This document shows positions 28,159 through 39,154 of a stretch of 64,000 bases of DNA, piece after piece. The first letter of the stretch is position 1, and each line of letters opens with the position of its first letter. The DNA comes from Erythrocercus mccallii (Eukaryota > Chordata > Aves > Passeriformes > Dicruridae). The notes under the pieces were generated by a model. It had not been told where the DNA came from and did not search any database. It was given only the letters and a program-made list of their open reading frames with translations. The translations under genes and the position numbers were made by a program. The stretch spans positions 132,777-196,776 of the forward strand of contig VZRG01000364.1 in assembly GCA_013397435.1 (NCBI GenBank), in the 5' to 3' direction.

Positions 28159-30131
28159 TGAAGCATAGATGTCTCAATTCCTAGAAATTAGAGATCATAT
28201 ATTTTCTTTCAGTTATAGAGAGAAAAAATGTGCCAAACTTCTGCACATAGCAGTACAATTTGTTTATACTTATAAAGCTCTTCTATGTAACCCACCTCAG
28301 TCACTGACGTCTAGAGACTGCAACCAAGCCAGAGGAATGAGGATCTTATTTATGGATAGCATATGAAACAGCAAAAATGAAATTTGAATAAACATTGAAT
28401 TGAAATAATTTAAAACTTCTCTTATTTTACCAGTCAGTTGTTTGTTTGGGTTTGTTTGGTTTTTTTCTTTCTGAATATGTCTTCATTGGGGAATGAATGA
28501 GATTTCAGAGAACAAGGCTTTTTAGTTATTGCATAACAATAGAGTGTTTAGCACTCTTTTAGATGGTTGAATATTGTGGTACAGATTCTTTTTGACTTTT
28601 ATAAACTTATGTAGTCACCAAACGAGCAGATACTTCAACACATTTTTTTCATTGAACCTGACACTGTATGACAGTTTTAGCGTTTGATATTGACAAAATA
28701 ATTAAGCATTGAGGTGTCACTGTAGTATGAGAAAAATAGACCTTCTTCCTGTCTCTGGTTATAGACTATAAAATATCCAATAAACGGTGTCAGAGACTAG
28801 TAGTATTGATTTCATACAAGGGGATTTTGAAAAAGCTAAAAATTTCCAGTATGTTATGATAAAAAAATATAACCTCCCCCTCCAAAAAATCAAAGAGAGA
28901 GAAAAAGAAAAACAATAGACCCACAATTTATTGAATGTATATTCCATGAAGAAATGTTGCTGAAAATTCTCTGCCCAAATGTAAAGAAATAAATTAGTAT
29001 AAATTTCTTTTTAAAAAGTGCACAATACGCAAAAACTGGGAGGATAAACATGCAGTAAAGCATTCATTTTAGGGACATTCATACCATTGGTGCATTTACA
29101 AATTTGTTGATTTTTAACCTTTTCCTTATGTAATTATTATAATTTTCCTTTCATGATTATTACTGTCATTTAAGACAGAGAATGTCCCCTACTTACTTTG
29201 TTAGTGTAGAAATCACTTTCACAGAGACATTTAAAAATAGATCTATCCCATTAGCAGCACTTTGTGAAATATGGGTGGAACTATTTTCCATAGTAGTGTA
29301 CCAGTGCACACTGGAAACTGTATTTTATTACTAATGGTATGGTTATAAATCAAATATTCCATGATGTGTCTACTCTCTGTTCAGTGGTTCTCCAGAAGCT
29401 GGCATAGTGTTGACTCATGTTCTTCTACTCTTTAAGGACTTGATATTAAATAACTCAAACCTAATGGGATAGGTAGGAAATCACATCCTAAAGTGAGTTG
29501 GAATAAGTTTTAGTTCAAACATCTATGTCAGAAAATCTGCAGGTGGTGGTAAATGTCTACACTGGTCACTTCTTAGCCGTAGATGAAGTCTGTTCAAAAT
29601 AGTGACCGAAAACAGTCTGCTAATCTCCTGTTTCTAAGCAAAAAGGTTCAAAACTCCTACACAGAGATTTTCAGAGAGTAAATAATAAAAAAAAAAGATA
29701 CATTAATTGGAAATGAAATTTGTAAGATCATATTTTTTAATGCATAACTGTGAACTTGCATGTGGAGGCTGTATTTATGTTATTGTGTAATAGCAGTTGC
29801 TTGACTTAGGATTCCTGACTGTTTGTTCCTTACAGTTCACTTAAATTTCACTGACATGATCTGTCAGCAAATATGTAGAATACACCTTTAACATCCCTGG
29901 AGTATGTGGTTTACATTTTTTGTTATTTTTAGGTCAATAAGTATTTCTTCTCCTTTTTTTGCATTGTCCTAACAGGCATCCTTTATAAAAACTGCCAATG
30001 TACCATATTGTGTCTGGAGTTCAAGGTTTGCAGCTATGTTAAATTTGACAGGCATCAGTTTATACACATAAAATACTTGCAACACAAGCAAATTTCAGAA
30101 AAATTGTCAACACTTTTGATTTTTTTGTCAG

Positions 30132-30248
30132 ATAGTCTACATGGGCTGGACGGAAGAACGGGAACAAGACTCCCTTCAGGACCGAATGTACACACCAAAG
30201 TTTCTAGCCTTGAGGGGATCTTCCCTGTATAAATTTATAGCACCTCCA
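30132..30248 (+). CDS. SNTG1: SNTG1 coding exon (39 codons), start of second PH region
   Basis: The exon encodes 39 residues beginning IVYMGWTEEREQDSLQDR and ending LYKFIAPP, matching about human residues 284-322. The acceptor is TTTTTTTGTCAG and the donor CCA|GTGAGT; both ends are phase 0. The FLALRGSSLYKF segment has the strand pattern typical of the first sheet of a PH domain. Of the five exons this one is the least like the remembered human sequence, with about 8 of 39 residues changed (for example GWTEE for GWCEA, YTPKF for YSPTF), while the reading frame and both splice sites are intact. It is also richer in G+C than its surroundings. Confidence 0.96.
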
Positions 30249-31015
30249 GTGAGTATGTTTCTCATGCTTAGTGGGAATAAATGTTATTAAAATAATGTCA
30301 TGTAATGTGTACCAGTTTTTCACAATGAGATATCACACTTTGTGCCAGCAGGACTACAATAACAGCATTGAAAAGTTCCAGGGTGTGTGGTATAGAAGTG
30401 AGAGAAAACAGCTCTTCAAAAGATGATTGGGTATCTAGCAATGATTTATTTTTCCCCACTTAAATGAACACTTAGAAAAATAAAAGAGAAATCTGCTCAT
30501 GTTAAAAAGGAATTTTCAATTTTCCTGTGGCAGACAGAACAGGCCTGAAGCAAGATGGTTAGATTTAAACTGAGGTATCTTTCTAGTGGAACTTCTGAGA
30601 TTTGGGGAAATATCAAAAGTTTTTACAGGCTGTGGAGATGGCAATAAGTCTCTATTTAGCTTCCATCCTGAATGTAAGTTTTTGCTTCTTGAGAGCACCA
30701 AAAGGAAGGTATGGAATCAAGTGAAATTGTTTAAGTTAAATATCTTAATTGGAATCTCACTGGGAACACTGGGCAAAATTTTGGCACTCATTTTATATTC
30801 AGCAATTTACATTCACAGTCTTATGGTACATCTAAGCTACAGTAAAAATTCTCTAGCTAACTTTTAAGCCAGTTCCTAAGGAGACAGTAGCAGTCCCATG
30901 CCTGCAGCAGGAAGAGTCATGTGGATTAATTTTTCCTGTTTATTGGGTGACCTTTCTGACTGCTGCTAAACCCTGTGTTTGTCAGATCCAGGCTGTAGCT
31001 CCTTCCTGCCTGAAA

Positions 31016-31200
31016 CAGAATCACAGAATATTCTGGGTTGAAAGGGAGCTTTAAAGGTCATCTAGTCCAACCTCCCTGCAGCAAGCAGGGACACCTTCAA
31101 CTGGTGCAGGTTGCCCAGAACCTGTCTAACCTGGTCTTGAATGTTTCCAGAGATGGGGCATCTACCACCTCTTGGGACAACCTCTTCCTGAGGTAGTTCA
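31016..31200 (-). mobile_element. CR1 LINE 3' end fragment, antisense
   Basis: The + strand shows the reverse complement of an avian CR1 3' end. It begins with AATCACAGAATATTCTGGGT, then GGTCATCTAGTCCAACCTCC, GCAGGGACACCTTCAA, GGTTGCCCAGAACCTG, and GATGGGGCATCTACCACCTC. Similarity ends near CAACCTCTTCCTGAGG. The two overlapping open frames on the minus strand here are chance readings of this repeat, not genes. Confidence 0.93.
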
Positions 31201-31981
31201 AAGCCATCTTCCAAATCTTTAGATTGATCATCAGTGACTGTTGGTATTCGTTTAGCAAAAGGTCTAAAAGACATGGGGAATGGAAGTAAGTATGGACTGA
31301 AAACCTCATGTGTTCAATGTTTGTAGACAGTTCACAGATGTGGGATTTTGGCTCTCTCAGGTCTATTAGTGGGAGCTTGGCTTTTTTTGGTGGATATTTT
31401 TCAGGATTAGATTAAAATGTCAGATTATGCTGACAAGCACTTTAATTCAAAACCAGCTCTCCTGTCTTTGCCAGGCCTACTTGAGCATTTGCTGCCTGTC
31501 AAGTAAAACCAACTCCATTCTGGGTACTAGATAGAATCAGAATCAATGATGACAAATCCTGTTCAATACAGAAGTGGAAGATTATTCTTTTTTAAGAACT
31601 ATGGAAGAGACCACAAGCCTCTTTAATGAAGTATTGTACATTTATAGGAATAATATACTTGCAGGGGGTAAATGTCTGATGGGTGGTGATTAATGGGTGT
31701 GAAAGGAACCTGTTGACATGAAGAATCTGAACCATGGTGATGTGAGTAAGGAAAATTTTGGCAAGCTGCTATTGTATAAGACAAGAAATCCATCCTCAAG
31801 TTTTTAGAGCTCTTGTTTCAGTTCAGCTGCAAGCACAAAATGAATTTTTATTTCCAGATTCTGGTTTCTAGTCTAAAATAGAAAAACTGTTCAAATGCAG
31901 AGAAACGTATTTTCTCTTCATGGAGTAGGAGGGCAGCAGAATGATAAGCATGCTTTTTTTAGGACAGAGTTGCCTTAAAGA

Positions 31982-32042
31982 CATAGAATCATAGAATGTT
32001 TGGGTTACAAGGAACCTTTAAGATCATCCAGTTCCAACATGT
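31982..32042 (-). mobile_element. Short CR1 LINE tail, antisense
   Basis: About 60 bases read CATAGAATCATAGAATG, then TTTGGGTTACAAGGAACC, then AAGATCATCCAGTTCCAAC. This is the reverse complement of the extreme 3' end of a CR1 element, including two copies of the terminal octamer. It is a heavily 5'-truncated insertion, better preserved than most CR1 pieces in this window. Confidence 0.9.
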
Positions 32043-34397
32043 AATGTATATAATAATTACACACTTCTAAAGTGCTATTTTCTATATGCCAACTTTTACA
32101 CATAGTTACATTTGCTATTCTACAGCTTTGTCTCTTCCAGGGATTTGAAAATATTATCTACAAAGTTTCAGAGCTTCTTTTTAGGAGATGTGTAAAGTGT
32201 AGTTAAAACAAAAACTGTTTTAATTATATGTGCAGCATAAACTACTTGGACAAAGTTGTTTTCTGAAAAGAGATGTCCTTCAAGCTTTCTTAACCAGAAA
32301 ATCAAACAAAGTGTTTCCCCAGTCTCTGCCAAAGTCTAACACATTTGGGAAGCATGTGTTTAAATGATGGCTATCAACAGCCTCCCCCTGCCTCATTTAT
32401 TGTCTGTTTGATCAATAGTACTTCTACTTCCCATGCTCAGATAAAGGAACAATCTTTGTGTTTCTAATTTGCATTTTGAAATTTTAAAAGAAAATTACTT
32501 CTTTAATTTCCTTCTTTAGAATTATTAATTGTGTCAAGTGTGGTGGGTTTCAATTTCTTCCAATTTATAATTGGAAATTTACTTGAGAAAGAGCCACTAA
32601 CACCCTTTCTTTTGCTACTCAATATTTTAAATTAAAGCATTAGAAGTGAATGGTGCAGCAGTTTCTACGGGTGTCTTAATTATACAATTGCTTTTGCTTT
32701 GCACAAATCTTTATACAGAAAGAATTTTGGTTTGACCTGAAAAGAAGTCACTTTACAGGTACAAACAAAACCAGGAAACCAGGGGAGAGGAGGGAGTCTT
32801 ATATTTTCCACCAAAGCATGGAGCCTATTGTAAATTTTTAAACATAGCTCCAAATGACTGTGCTTCAGGAGAAATAATAACTACTTTTCCTCATGGCACA
32901 ATATGACTTCATCTGGTGTGACTGGGTGTTGTGGGCTCAGTGGGGCTGTAGCAAGGCTCCTCTCCCCATTTTTCTTTTCATGGTGAGAAATTTATCTTTT
33001 TGTCCATAGGAGAAAGAGTAGCTTTGTGGTTTAATACCCACAGTTCAAGCATTTGACAATGACTGCAAATAAAGAAAATTCTAATAGAAGGGGAACTAGA
33101 ACACTGTGGCTTTGAACTTTTCATTCCTGCCTGTGATTTCCTTAAAGGAGGACTTTCCATTACAATACTGTTTTAACTTAAAATCAATTAGGGATAAAAT
33201 TTTCTCATACAACATCAAAATAATTATTTTCTATTAATGATTATTTTCTCTTTAGATAAGAAATAAATTGATCTCATATAATATTTCATTCCTTGGGCTC
33301 TGGAAACTATTTTATTAAACATTTTTCAAAAAGTTTATCTTGAATCTTATCTAGAAGCAGTAACGTATGTTTTCTTCAACCTCTTCATTGTGCCTAACAA
33401 ATTTAATGATACAGCTGTCTTCCTTTGGTTATGGGTCACTGTCCAAAGTGTCTTACCATTAGGATAACTACCCTTTCATTTATAACCTCAATTCATCAAC
33501 ATAATAACCTCATTCAATAACATAATAGTGTGACTTCTTCTGTATTTTTAGACTTTTAATATTCTCTTGTTTTCTGCTTGTGTTTTCCTTGGAAATTTTA
33601 TACACTTGTTATGATATTGCCTTAATTCTTCCCTTACTGAATATATTCATCTATCCCTGTTTGTCTCATTTAAATCTTAACACCTTCCCTTCCATGATTT
33701 AATTTAATTCTTTTATATATGCATTTTTCTGTGTAAAACAGTTGCCTAAATGAATACATCTTAAAACAGTTGTGAAATTCCAAAACAAAGAGGTAAAAAA
33801 ATACTATTCTTCAAATCTTAATTCGTTAGAATTTAGGAGTAGATTAATCTTGGTGAGAAAAAAAGAAAGTGAATATCTGCCTGTGTTGTCTCATGCTTTG
33901 CATTTTTCCCCCTGGGTTTCAAGGCATCTGGGTTAAGTGTCTGGGACATTGCAAGGTTGGAGACTGGTTTTATGGGTTTGCAAACACTGTCGGTGATTGA
34001 GAGCAAATAGTGGCATGCAATTACAAGGAGAAAAGTGGTGAGAAACACGTTTTCTAGTAGATGGGGCCCTGGCTCTGTGAGTTGAATTCAAGGGCTGTAT
34101 CCTCTCAGGATCTCACTGAAACCCCTGCAAGTTCCCCGGGGGAGTATCATCATTTTGCATAGAGCAGGCTGCATGCAAAGGAACTGCATTTTAAGGACGG
34201 GGAGGATGTCTCCCAAGCATTGCCTGGATGGAACAGTCCGGTCCCTGCTAGTTGTTGCTTTGAGGCAGTGCTTGGTCTTTCTGAATATATTTTAATCAAT
34301 TTATATAGTTTAGGGATTTTTTTTGTTAACAAACTTAATTCTTGAAACTAACAAAAGTAATTTATTTTTTATTTTGTGTTTTGTTTGTTTTTTAAAG

Positions 34398-34469
34398 GTC
34401 ACAACCTGGGATTGGACACGAGCTGAGAAAACATTTTCAGTTTATGAGATAATGTGCAAAATTCTCAAG
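34398..34469 (+). CDS. SNTG1: SNTG1 coding exon (24 codons), PH region
   Basis: This exon encodes 24 residues starting VTTWDWTRAEKTF and ending YEIMCKILK, identical to about residues 323-346 of human gamma-1-syntrophin as recalled. The acceptor is a long T-rich tract ending AAAG, and the donor is AAG|GTATGA. Both flanks are phase 0, and the exon is 72 bases long. WDW and the following TFSVYEIMCKIL segment belong to the central strands of the second PH region. Complete identity over this exon contrasts with the preceding one and suggests stronger constraint on the protein. Confidence 0.96.
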
Positions 34470-35635
34470 GTATGATAAGAAAGTATAAAATAAACTGCCA
34501 CTTTGACAGACAAGAGCATAATATTAACTACTTTGCAGAAAGAGATCTATTTTTTTCCCTTTAAATATCAGAATATCAGAAATCAAATATCAGAAGTCCT
34601 GGTGCCAGTAGATACAGAATCGAACTAGAAGGTATGCTAAAAATGGAAATAAACTGATTTTGACTAGAAAACTACCTTATTTCTCCACAATGCTGTATGG
34701 GGTTTACAGCTTCACTTTAATGTCACATTTAACTAGTGTAACATTTCTTTTTCCAACTGAGGACCTAAAGAAACAGTGATCAGTTTGGTTGTTTTCAAAT
34801 ATTTTAATGGAACAAATAGCAGCTGCAATGTATGATTTCACTAGGATTGAGAGCAGAGTCTTTAAAATATGCAATACAATTCTTAAGACTTTTGTCTTAT
34901 TTTCTCCATTTCCTTCAGTCTGCCTGAAGTGTAATAAATGGGAAGAGATAATGATACGTATTTAGAAAGTTAAAATTATGAGTAGCAAATTAAATAAGAC
35001 CACTATTGCACATTGTTTTTTAATTTTTAATTCTGAATTCAATCAAAATTATTTTATCTGGTCTTTTCTCTGTTTTAAAAACAGTGAAAAACAGATGCTC
35101 AAAATTTTTAAAATGAGAAGGAAAAAGATGCTTTTTTTCTATTTATGTAAAGTGCTTTCTGGTTTGTTTTGGTTTTAGAAGGTTTTGGGTCCAAATTACG
35201 TAAAAGGTAATTTTAACAGTTCTGTAGTTTTAACTAGGCAGAGGCAGACTAGTATCAACAAGAAATATGAAAATACCATACTTTTTAAAAGTGTTTTCCA
35301 CTAGGAAGACCTTTTACAGACATAAATGGGACATTTCTTAGGTTTTGTAGGTTACATAGCTGCACTATATTTTCCTTAGAGAGGCAGATTAAAGTTGGAA
35401 TGGCTCAATAAATTCAAAAACTTTTTACACTTGAGACTTCAAAAGAAAAAAAACAAAAAAAAACCCCAACCCCCAAATTTATAGTCAGAAAAAGTCCTTT
35501 TTGCTAGCAATCTGAACAGAAAAGTGAAAAGTTTTCTTTTACTGCTTTTTTGGCTGTGAAGTCTGGATCAGGTCTTCATCAAGGAGTAGAACACCCCAAA
35601 TACAAAACATCCCATCACTGTGGTGTATCCTTCAA

Positions 35636-36031
35636 TTACCAAGTGTGTGCAAATATTGGCTCCTTAAAAGTGCTTGTGTAGGAAGAGGAGTAACAGGACA
35701 AGTTGTTCACTCGGTGAAGGCATTGCTCTGAGGGTGTAAATGAACAATGCTCTAAGAACACAGTCAGGCTTTGAAAGAGTTGAAAAATACCACTTATTAC
35801 ATGCACTTTTTTCCCCAGTCCCTTTGGTAACCTCTGATTGCTCCAGGCCTTGGGCTTAATGCAATAAGCATTAAGGTAGCTCTTCTTTGTCAGAGAACTA
35901 AGTGCTTGGGAGCCAGGATGACTCCTCCTTATGACATATCCAAAGATTCTTTTATACTCTTTGAACAGAAATTTACTGAATGTGTGCCATATAATTTTCT
36001 GTATTTTAAAGGCCCTTCTTCTTGTAGCCAT
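35636..36031 (-). other. Unassigned 131-codon open frame
   Basis: This is the longest open frame in the window outside any recognised exon. It begins MATRRRAFKIQKIIWHTF on the minus strand. The peptide is basic at its N-terminus, and no domain, signal peptide or membrane segment is evident. I recognise no family. It lies antisense inside the 14.5 kb SNTG1 intron. In this much AT-rich sequence one frame of this length by chance is possible but towards the upper end, so I treat it as unproven. A decayed repeat or a lineage-specific transcript is the alternative. Confidence 0.15.
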
Positions 36032-36959
36032 TTGCCTTTGTTGATGCTCTTCTTAACTCACTTGCAATTTTAGCCATCTTTCTTTCCCCGCCTTTGTTCT
36101 GTCTCCTATTCTTGTATACCAATACATTGAGGTTTTGTTTGTGGTTTTTTTTTTTTAATTTCTCAGCCATGTAGAAGAAGTTATGTCAGCCAAGGAGACA
36201 GTCCACAAAGCAGTAAAACCTAAACCAGTGCCTTCCTGGCACTGTTGTGTAGAAGCAAAGAAAAGAGTAAAAATATGCTGGGGTTTTTTGTCATCCAGTC
36301 CTCCAAACTGTCTGGGAAGAGGTGTAAATCTTCCAGCCTCAGTCTATATTAACAGAGAGGCAATTCCAACATAAGTAATGTAAGAATATAATTTATATGT
36401 TTATCATTTTATTCAACTATTCATTTATTGTCTGTAAATATGGTCAGGTTTATAAAATGCTGAAATGTTTCAAGCAGGTTCTTTAGCTGACAAAAACTCG
36501 TAAATAATAAAAACTGGAAGTGGAAAAATCATGGATTTGCAACTTCTGACATTGGAGCATTAATCTTCTAGCTCTCTATTGCAGGTGCTGTAGGGCTTAA
36601 CTATGGTTTCACTAAATATAAAAGCAAATAAAACCAAGAAAAACAGCTTCCCATTACAGTACTGCATTGAACATCTGTAGAAACTGAAGGTTTTTTCAGC
36701 TTTTATGCCAGCATCTTAATAGTTGCCGTTTAAGCAATGAGTGGTTTTAAGACCCATTTGAACAAGTCCCATGGATATTACTGAACCAGAGGCCACATAA
36801 AAAAAAAAAAAGTTACTCTAGTGTTTTGTGATCACCTTCAAACTTCTTCCCTTCTAGAGTACCTCAAATGTTACTTTTGTTATAAATCTATTTGACTTGG
36901 AGAATGACACAGCTTTTCTGTCTAATATTCACTTCAAGTAGAAGGACTTGCCAATAGGG

Positions 36960-36987
36960 TGAGCTAACCTTTGTATGAGTTAGCTCA
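36960..36987. repeat. Inverted repeat, 9-bp stem
   Basis: TGAGCTAAC and GTTAGCTCA are exact reverse complements separated by 10 bases, so the transcript could form a small hairpin. It is too short for a microRNA precursor, and no extended pairing is visible around it. Confidence 0.7.
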
Positions 36988-38992
36988 GGAGTGAGAAGTA
37001 GTGCTTTAGAGTGAAGTGTTATTATTTACTTAGCAAAGTGTTATACAAATGTATTACATGGCTTGCTTGCATTTGAATGAGATATTTTTTTTAAAAATTG
37101 TCCACATTTAGACTTGGGTTCATTAGGATGCAACTGTCACCCAAGGTAGCTGGTGTTTTCTCCTGTGTATACTGGCAATTTCATAACTGTCCCTCATGCC
37201 ACAAGGACAGGGCTTTCCTAATATGTCTATAAATATTTTTTCTCCATTTTCCACTCCTTAATTGTGACTAAATTTCTGATAAACTTCACAAGAACAGTCT
37301 GGATTACAGAGACTACCCTCAGTTTGTCTTTTAAAATAGAATTGTAATTTTCCTCCGTTTAAGAGATTTCTCTAAGTTTCTCTTCATGGCAGAAGAACTA
37401 CAGTGGAGAATATGAACTCTCAGATCCTACTGAATCCATATTAATATTTTAGTGCTTCAAGATGAGAGAATAATTCCTCTTCTGGTAACAGTAAAAATAT
37501 TGAAACAGTAAATAAACATTAATGTCTACACACAATAATTTGTCTACTACAAAGTACTTAACTGATTTAATCTTCAGGAAGAGTATATAGTCCAAAGATG
37601 TTAAATAAAACCCAAAGCTTGGCTCCCACCATGACCAATGTTTTCTTTATATTTACTTGCATGTATTTAGTGTATTTAGTGGGGTTTTTTTCCTCTAGTA
37701 TCCATTCCAAAGGCTCTTATTCCTTCCACAAAAAATATAGAAGACTGGGATGCCATTTTCTGTTGTCACACTTGCCTTAGTCTCAAGCAGCTAAAAGGCA
37801 GGATGTTCTGCACCTTACTCAGAGATGTCAGAGATTATTATGTGATTTATAGCTATTGGATTCATATTTATAACACTCATCAAATAAATCACTATTTTGT
37901 TGTAACGGTATACTTTTTCTTTTATTTGTCGGATCAGACTACAAAGAAAAGGAAGCATAAGAAAGGCATTTAGTCTATTCTAATTTGCATAATTTTATTA
38001 GGATCTTCTAAATAACCAGGAAGACCCTTAAAATTTGAAGTATAAAAATAGACTCTAAAACCCAGCTTTTTTCACTGTGTAAAAACCAGTTTTATTGACA
38101 GAAATTCAGCAAAAGATCATCGATCCTCTAATTCAGTATTTACAATTTTATATAGTAAAAAAATAGAAAAAACCAAACCCTCATAACCACTTTCATACAC
38201 TACCATAATAATAATATAATATAAAAAAGGGTTCTGTATAAAGTTTACAAACTATCAGATAAAAATACATATCACATAAATATGAAGCTCTGCAATGTCA
38301 GGATTTTGAGGATGAAATAATAATTTTTGACATGAAACCTAGGTAAAGGAGGCTGAGTACAAAAATCACATTTTAATTTAATTGATTTAAATTATTCATT
38401 GTGAAATAATGGCAAACAGCAGTGGGCTATGTTTGATGTAAAAGGAGCATTTATGGAGATGCAAATAACTTAAAACCTGGAGGTGTAAATGCATAAATTG
38501 GTAAGCATATGAAATTATTTATTAAAAATTCAATATGTCTGTTGATTAAGGGGTGGAAACAGAGAGAAAACAAGGCTCTGAAGAGGTCTTTAACCCTAAA
38601 AATAAGCAGGTAAAAAGAAAATGAGTAGAAATCAAAGTCAGGTGAGTTAAAATGGCAAAGAAGGTAAGAACTGTAAAAGCTGTGCTGATTAGTGTCAGTG
38701 AAAGGTACCAGTAAGATGATAGCATTTAAACCACTCTTTTTTTTAAATCACAGGTTTATTCAAAATTTATTCAGGGTAATGCTAATGGAACAGTGACACT
38801 ATCATATGGATGAAAATCTGTGATCCGTGTTAAGAAATTTGTCAGGCAGGATAATGTAATGATACCATTTTTGACATTAAAATGTATCTGTAGATACAGT
38901 GGAACTGCTGGAAAATTTTGCTATCAATAAATATTTCTGATTTATTCTCCCAAAAGCTTATCCTTTATTTTGGGGAGTAAATCCCCATTAAC

Positions 38993-39016
38993 AGCCAACT
39001 AATTAGCCAACTAATT
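38993..39016. repeat. 12-bp tandem duplication
   Basis: The unit AGCCAACTAATT occurs twice, head to tail and exact, in intron sequence. It is probably a replication slippage event. Confidence 0.95.
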
Positions 39017-39095
39017 TTAATGTTGCAACTGAACAATATTCAATATTCCAGAAAAGCAGGTAATTTTATTACTAACTTAAGATAATCAGGTGGCC

Positions 39096-39154
39096 TTATC
39101 CTGTTCAGTATTTCAAAGCTGATTATTATTATCCTGTTCAATATTTCAAAGATG
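39096..39154. repeat. Near-tandem duplication, 33-bp period
   Basis: TTATCCTGTTCAGTATTTCA with AAGCTG following occurs at 39096-39121. A copy differing at two positions (AATATT for AGTATT, AAGATG for AAGCTG) occurs at 39129-39154. The units are offset by 33 bases. It lies about 80 bases after the 12-bp tandem duplication, so this patch seems slippage-prone. Confidence 0.9.

Larger units (their letters stand above)
10413..30131 (+). other. SNTG1: SNTG1 intron, 19.7 kb
   Basis: This intron runs from the donor GTAAGA to the acceptor TTTTTTTGTCAG and contains no recognised coding sequence. It holds two CR1 fragments (17610-17777 sense, 20968-21116 antisense), an ATTT microsatellite (18873-18901), a T17 run followed directly by AG (20214-20232), and two perfect palindromes (27312-27333, 28135-28158). 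It also holds a small CpG-bearing direct repeat (23376-23413). The rest shows nothing I can name. Confidence 0.85.
30249..34397 (+). other. SNTG1: SNTG1 intron, 4.1 kb
   Basis: This intron runs from donor GTGAGT to an acceptor with a long T-rich tract ending TTTTTTAAAG. It contains two antisense CR1 fragments (31016-31200 and 31982-32042). A locally G+C-richer stretch at about 33890-34290 lies just before the next exon. No further coding exon is recognised. Confidence 0.85.

Noticed and set aside
31062..31309. Two overlapping minus-strand open frames of 70 codons
   Set aside because: They largely overlap a CR1 3' untranslated fragment, which does not code for protein.
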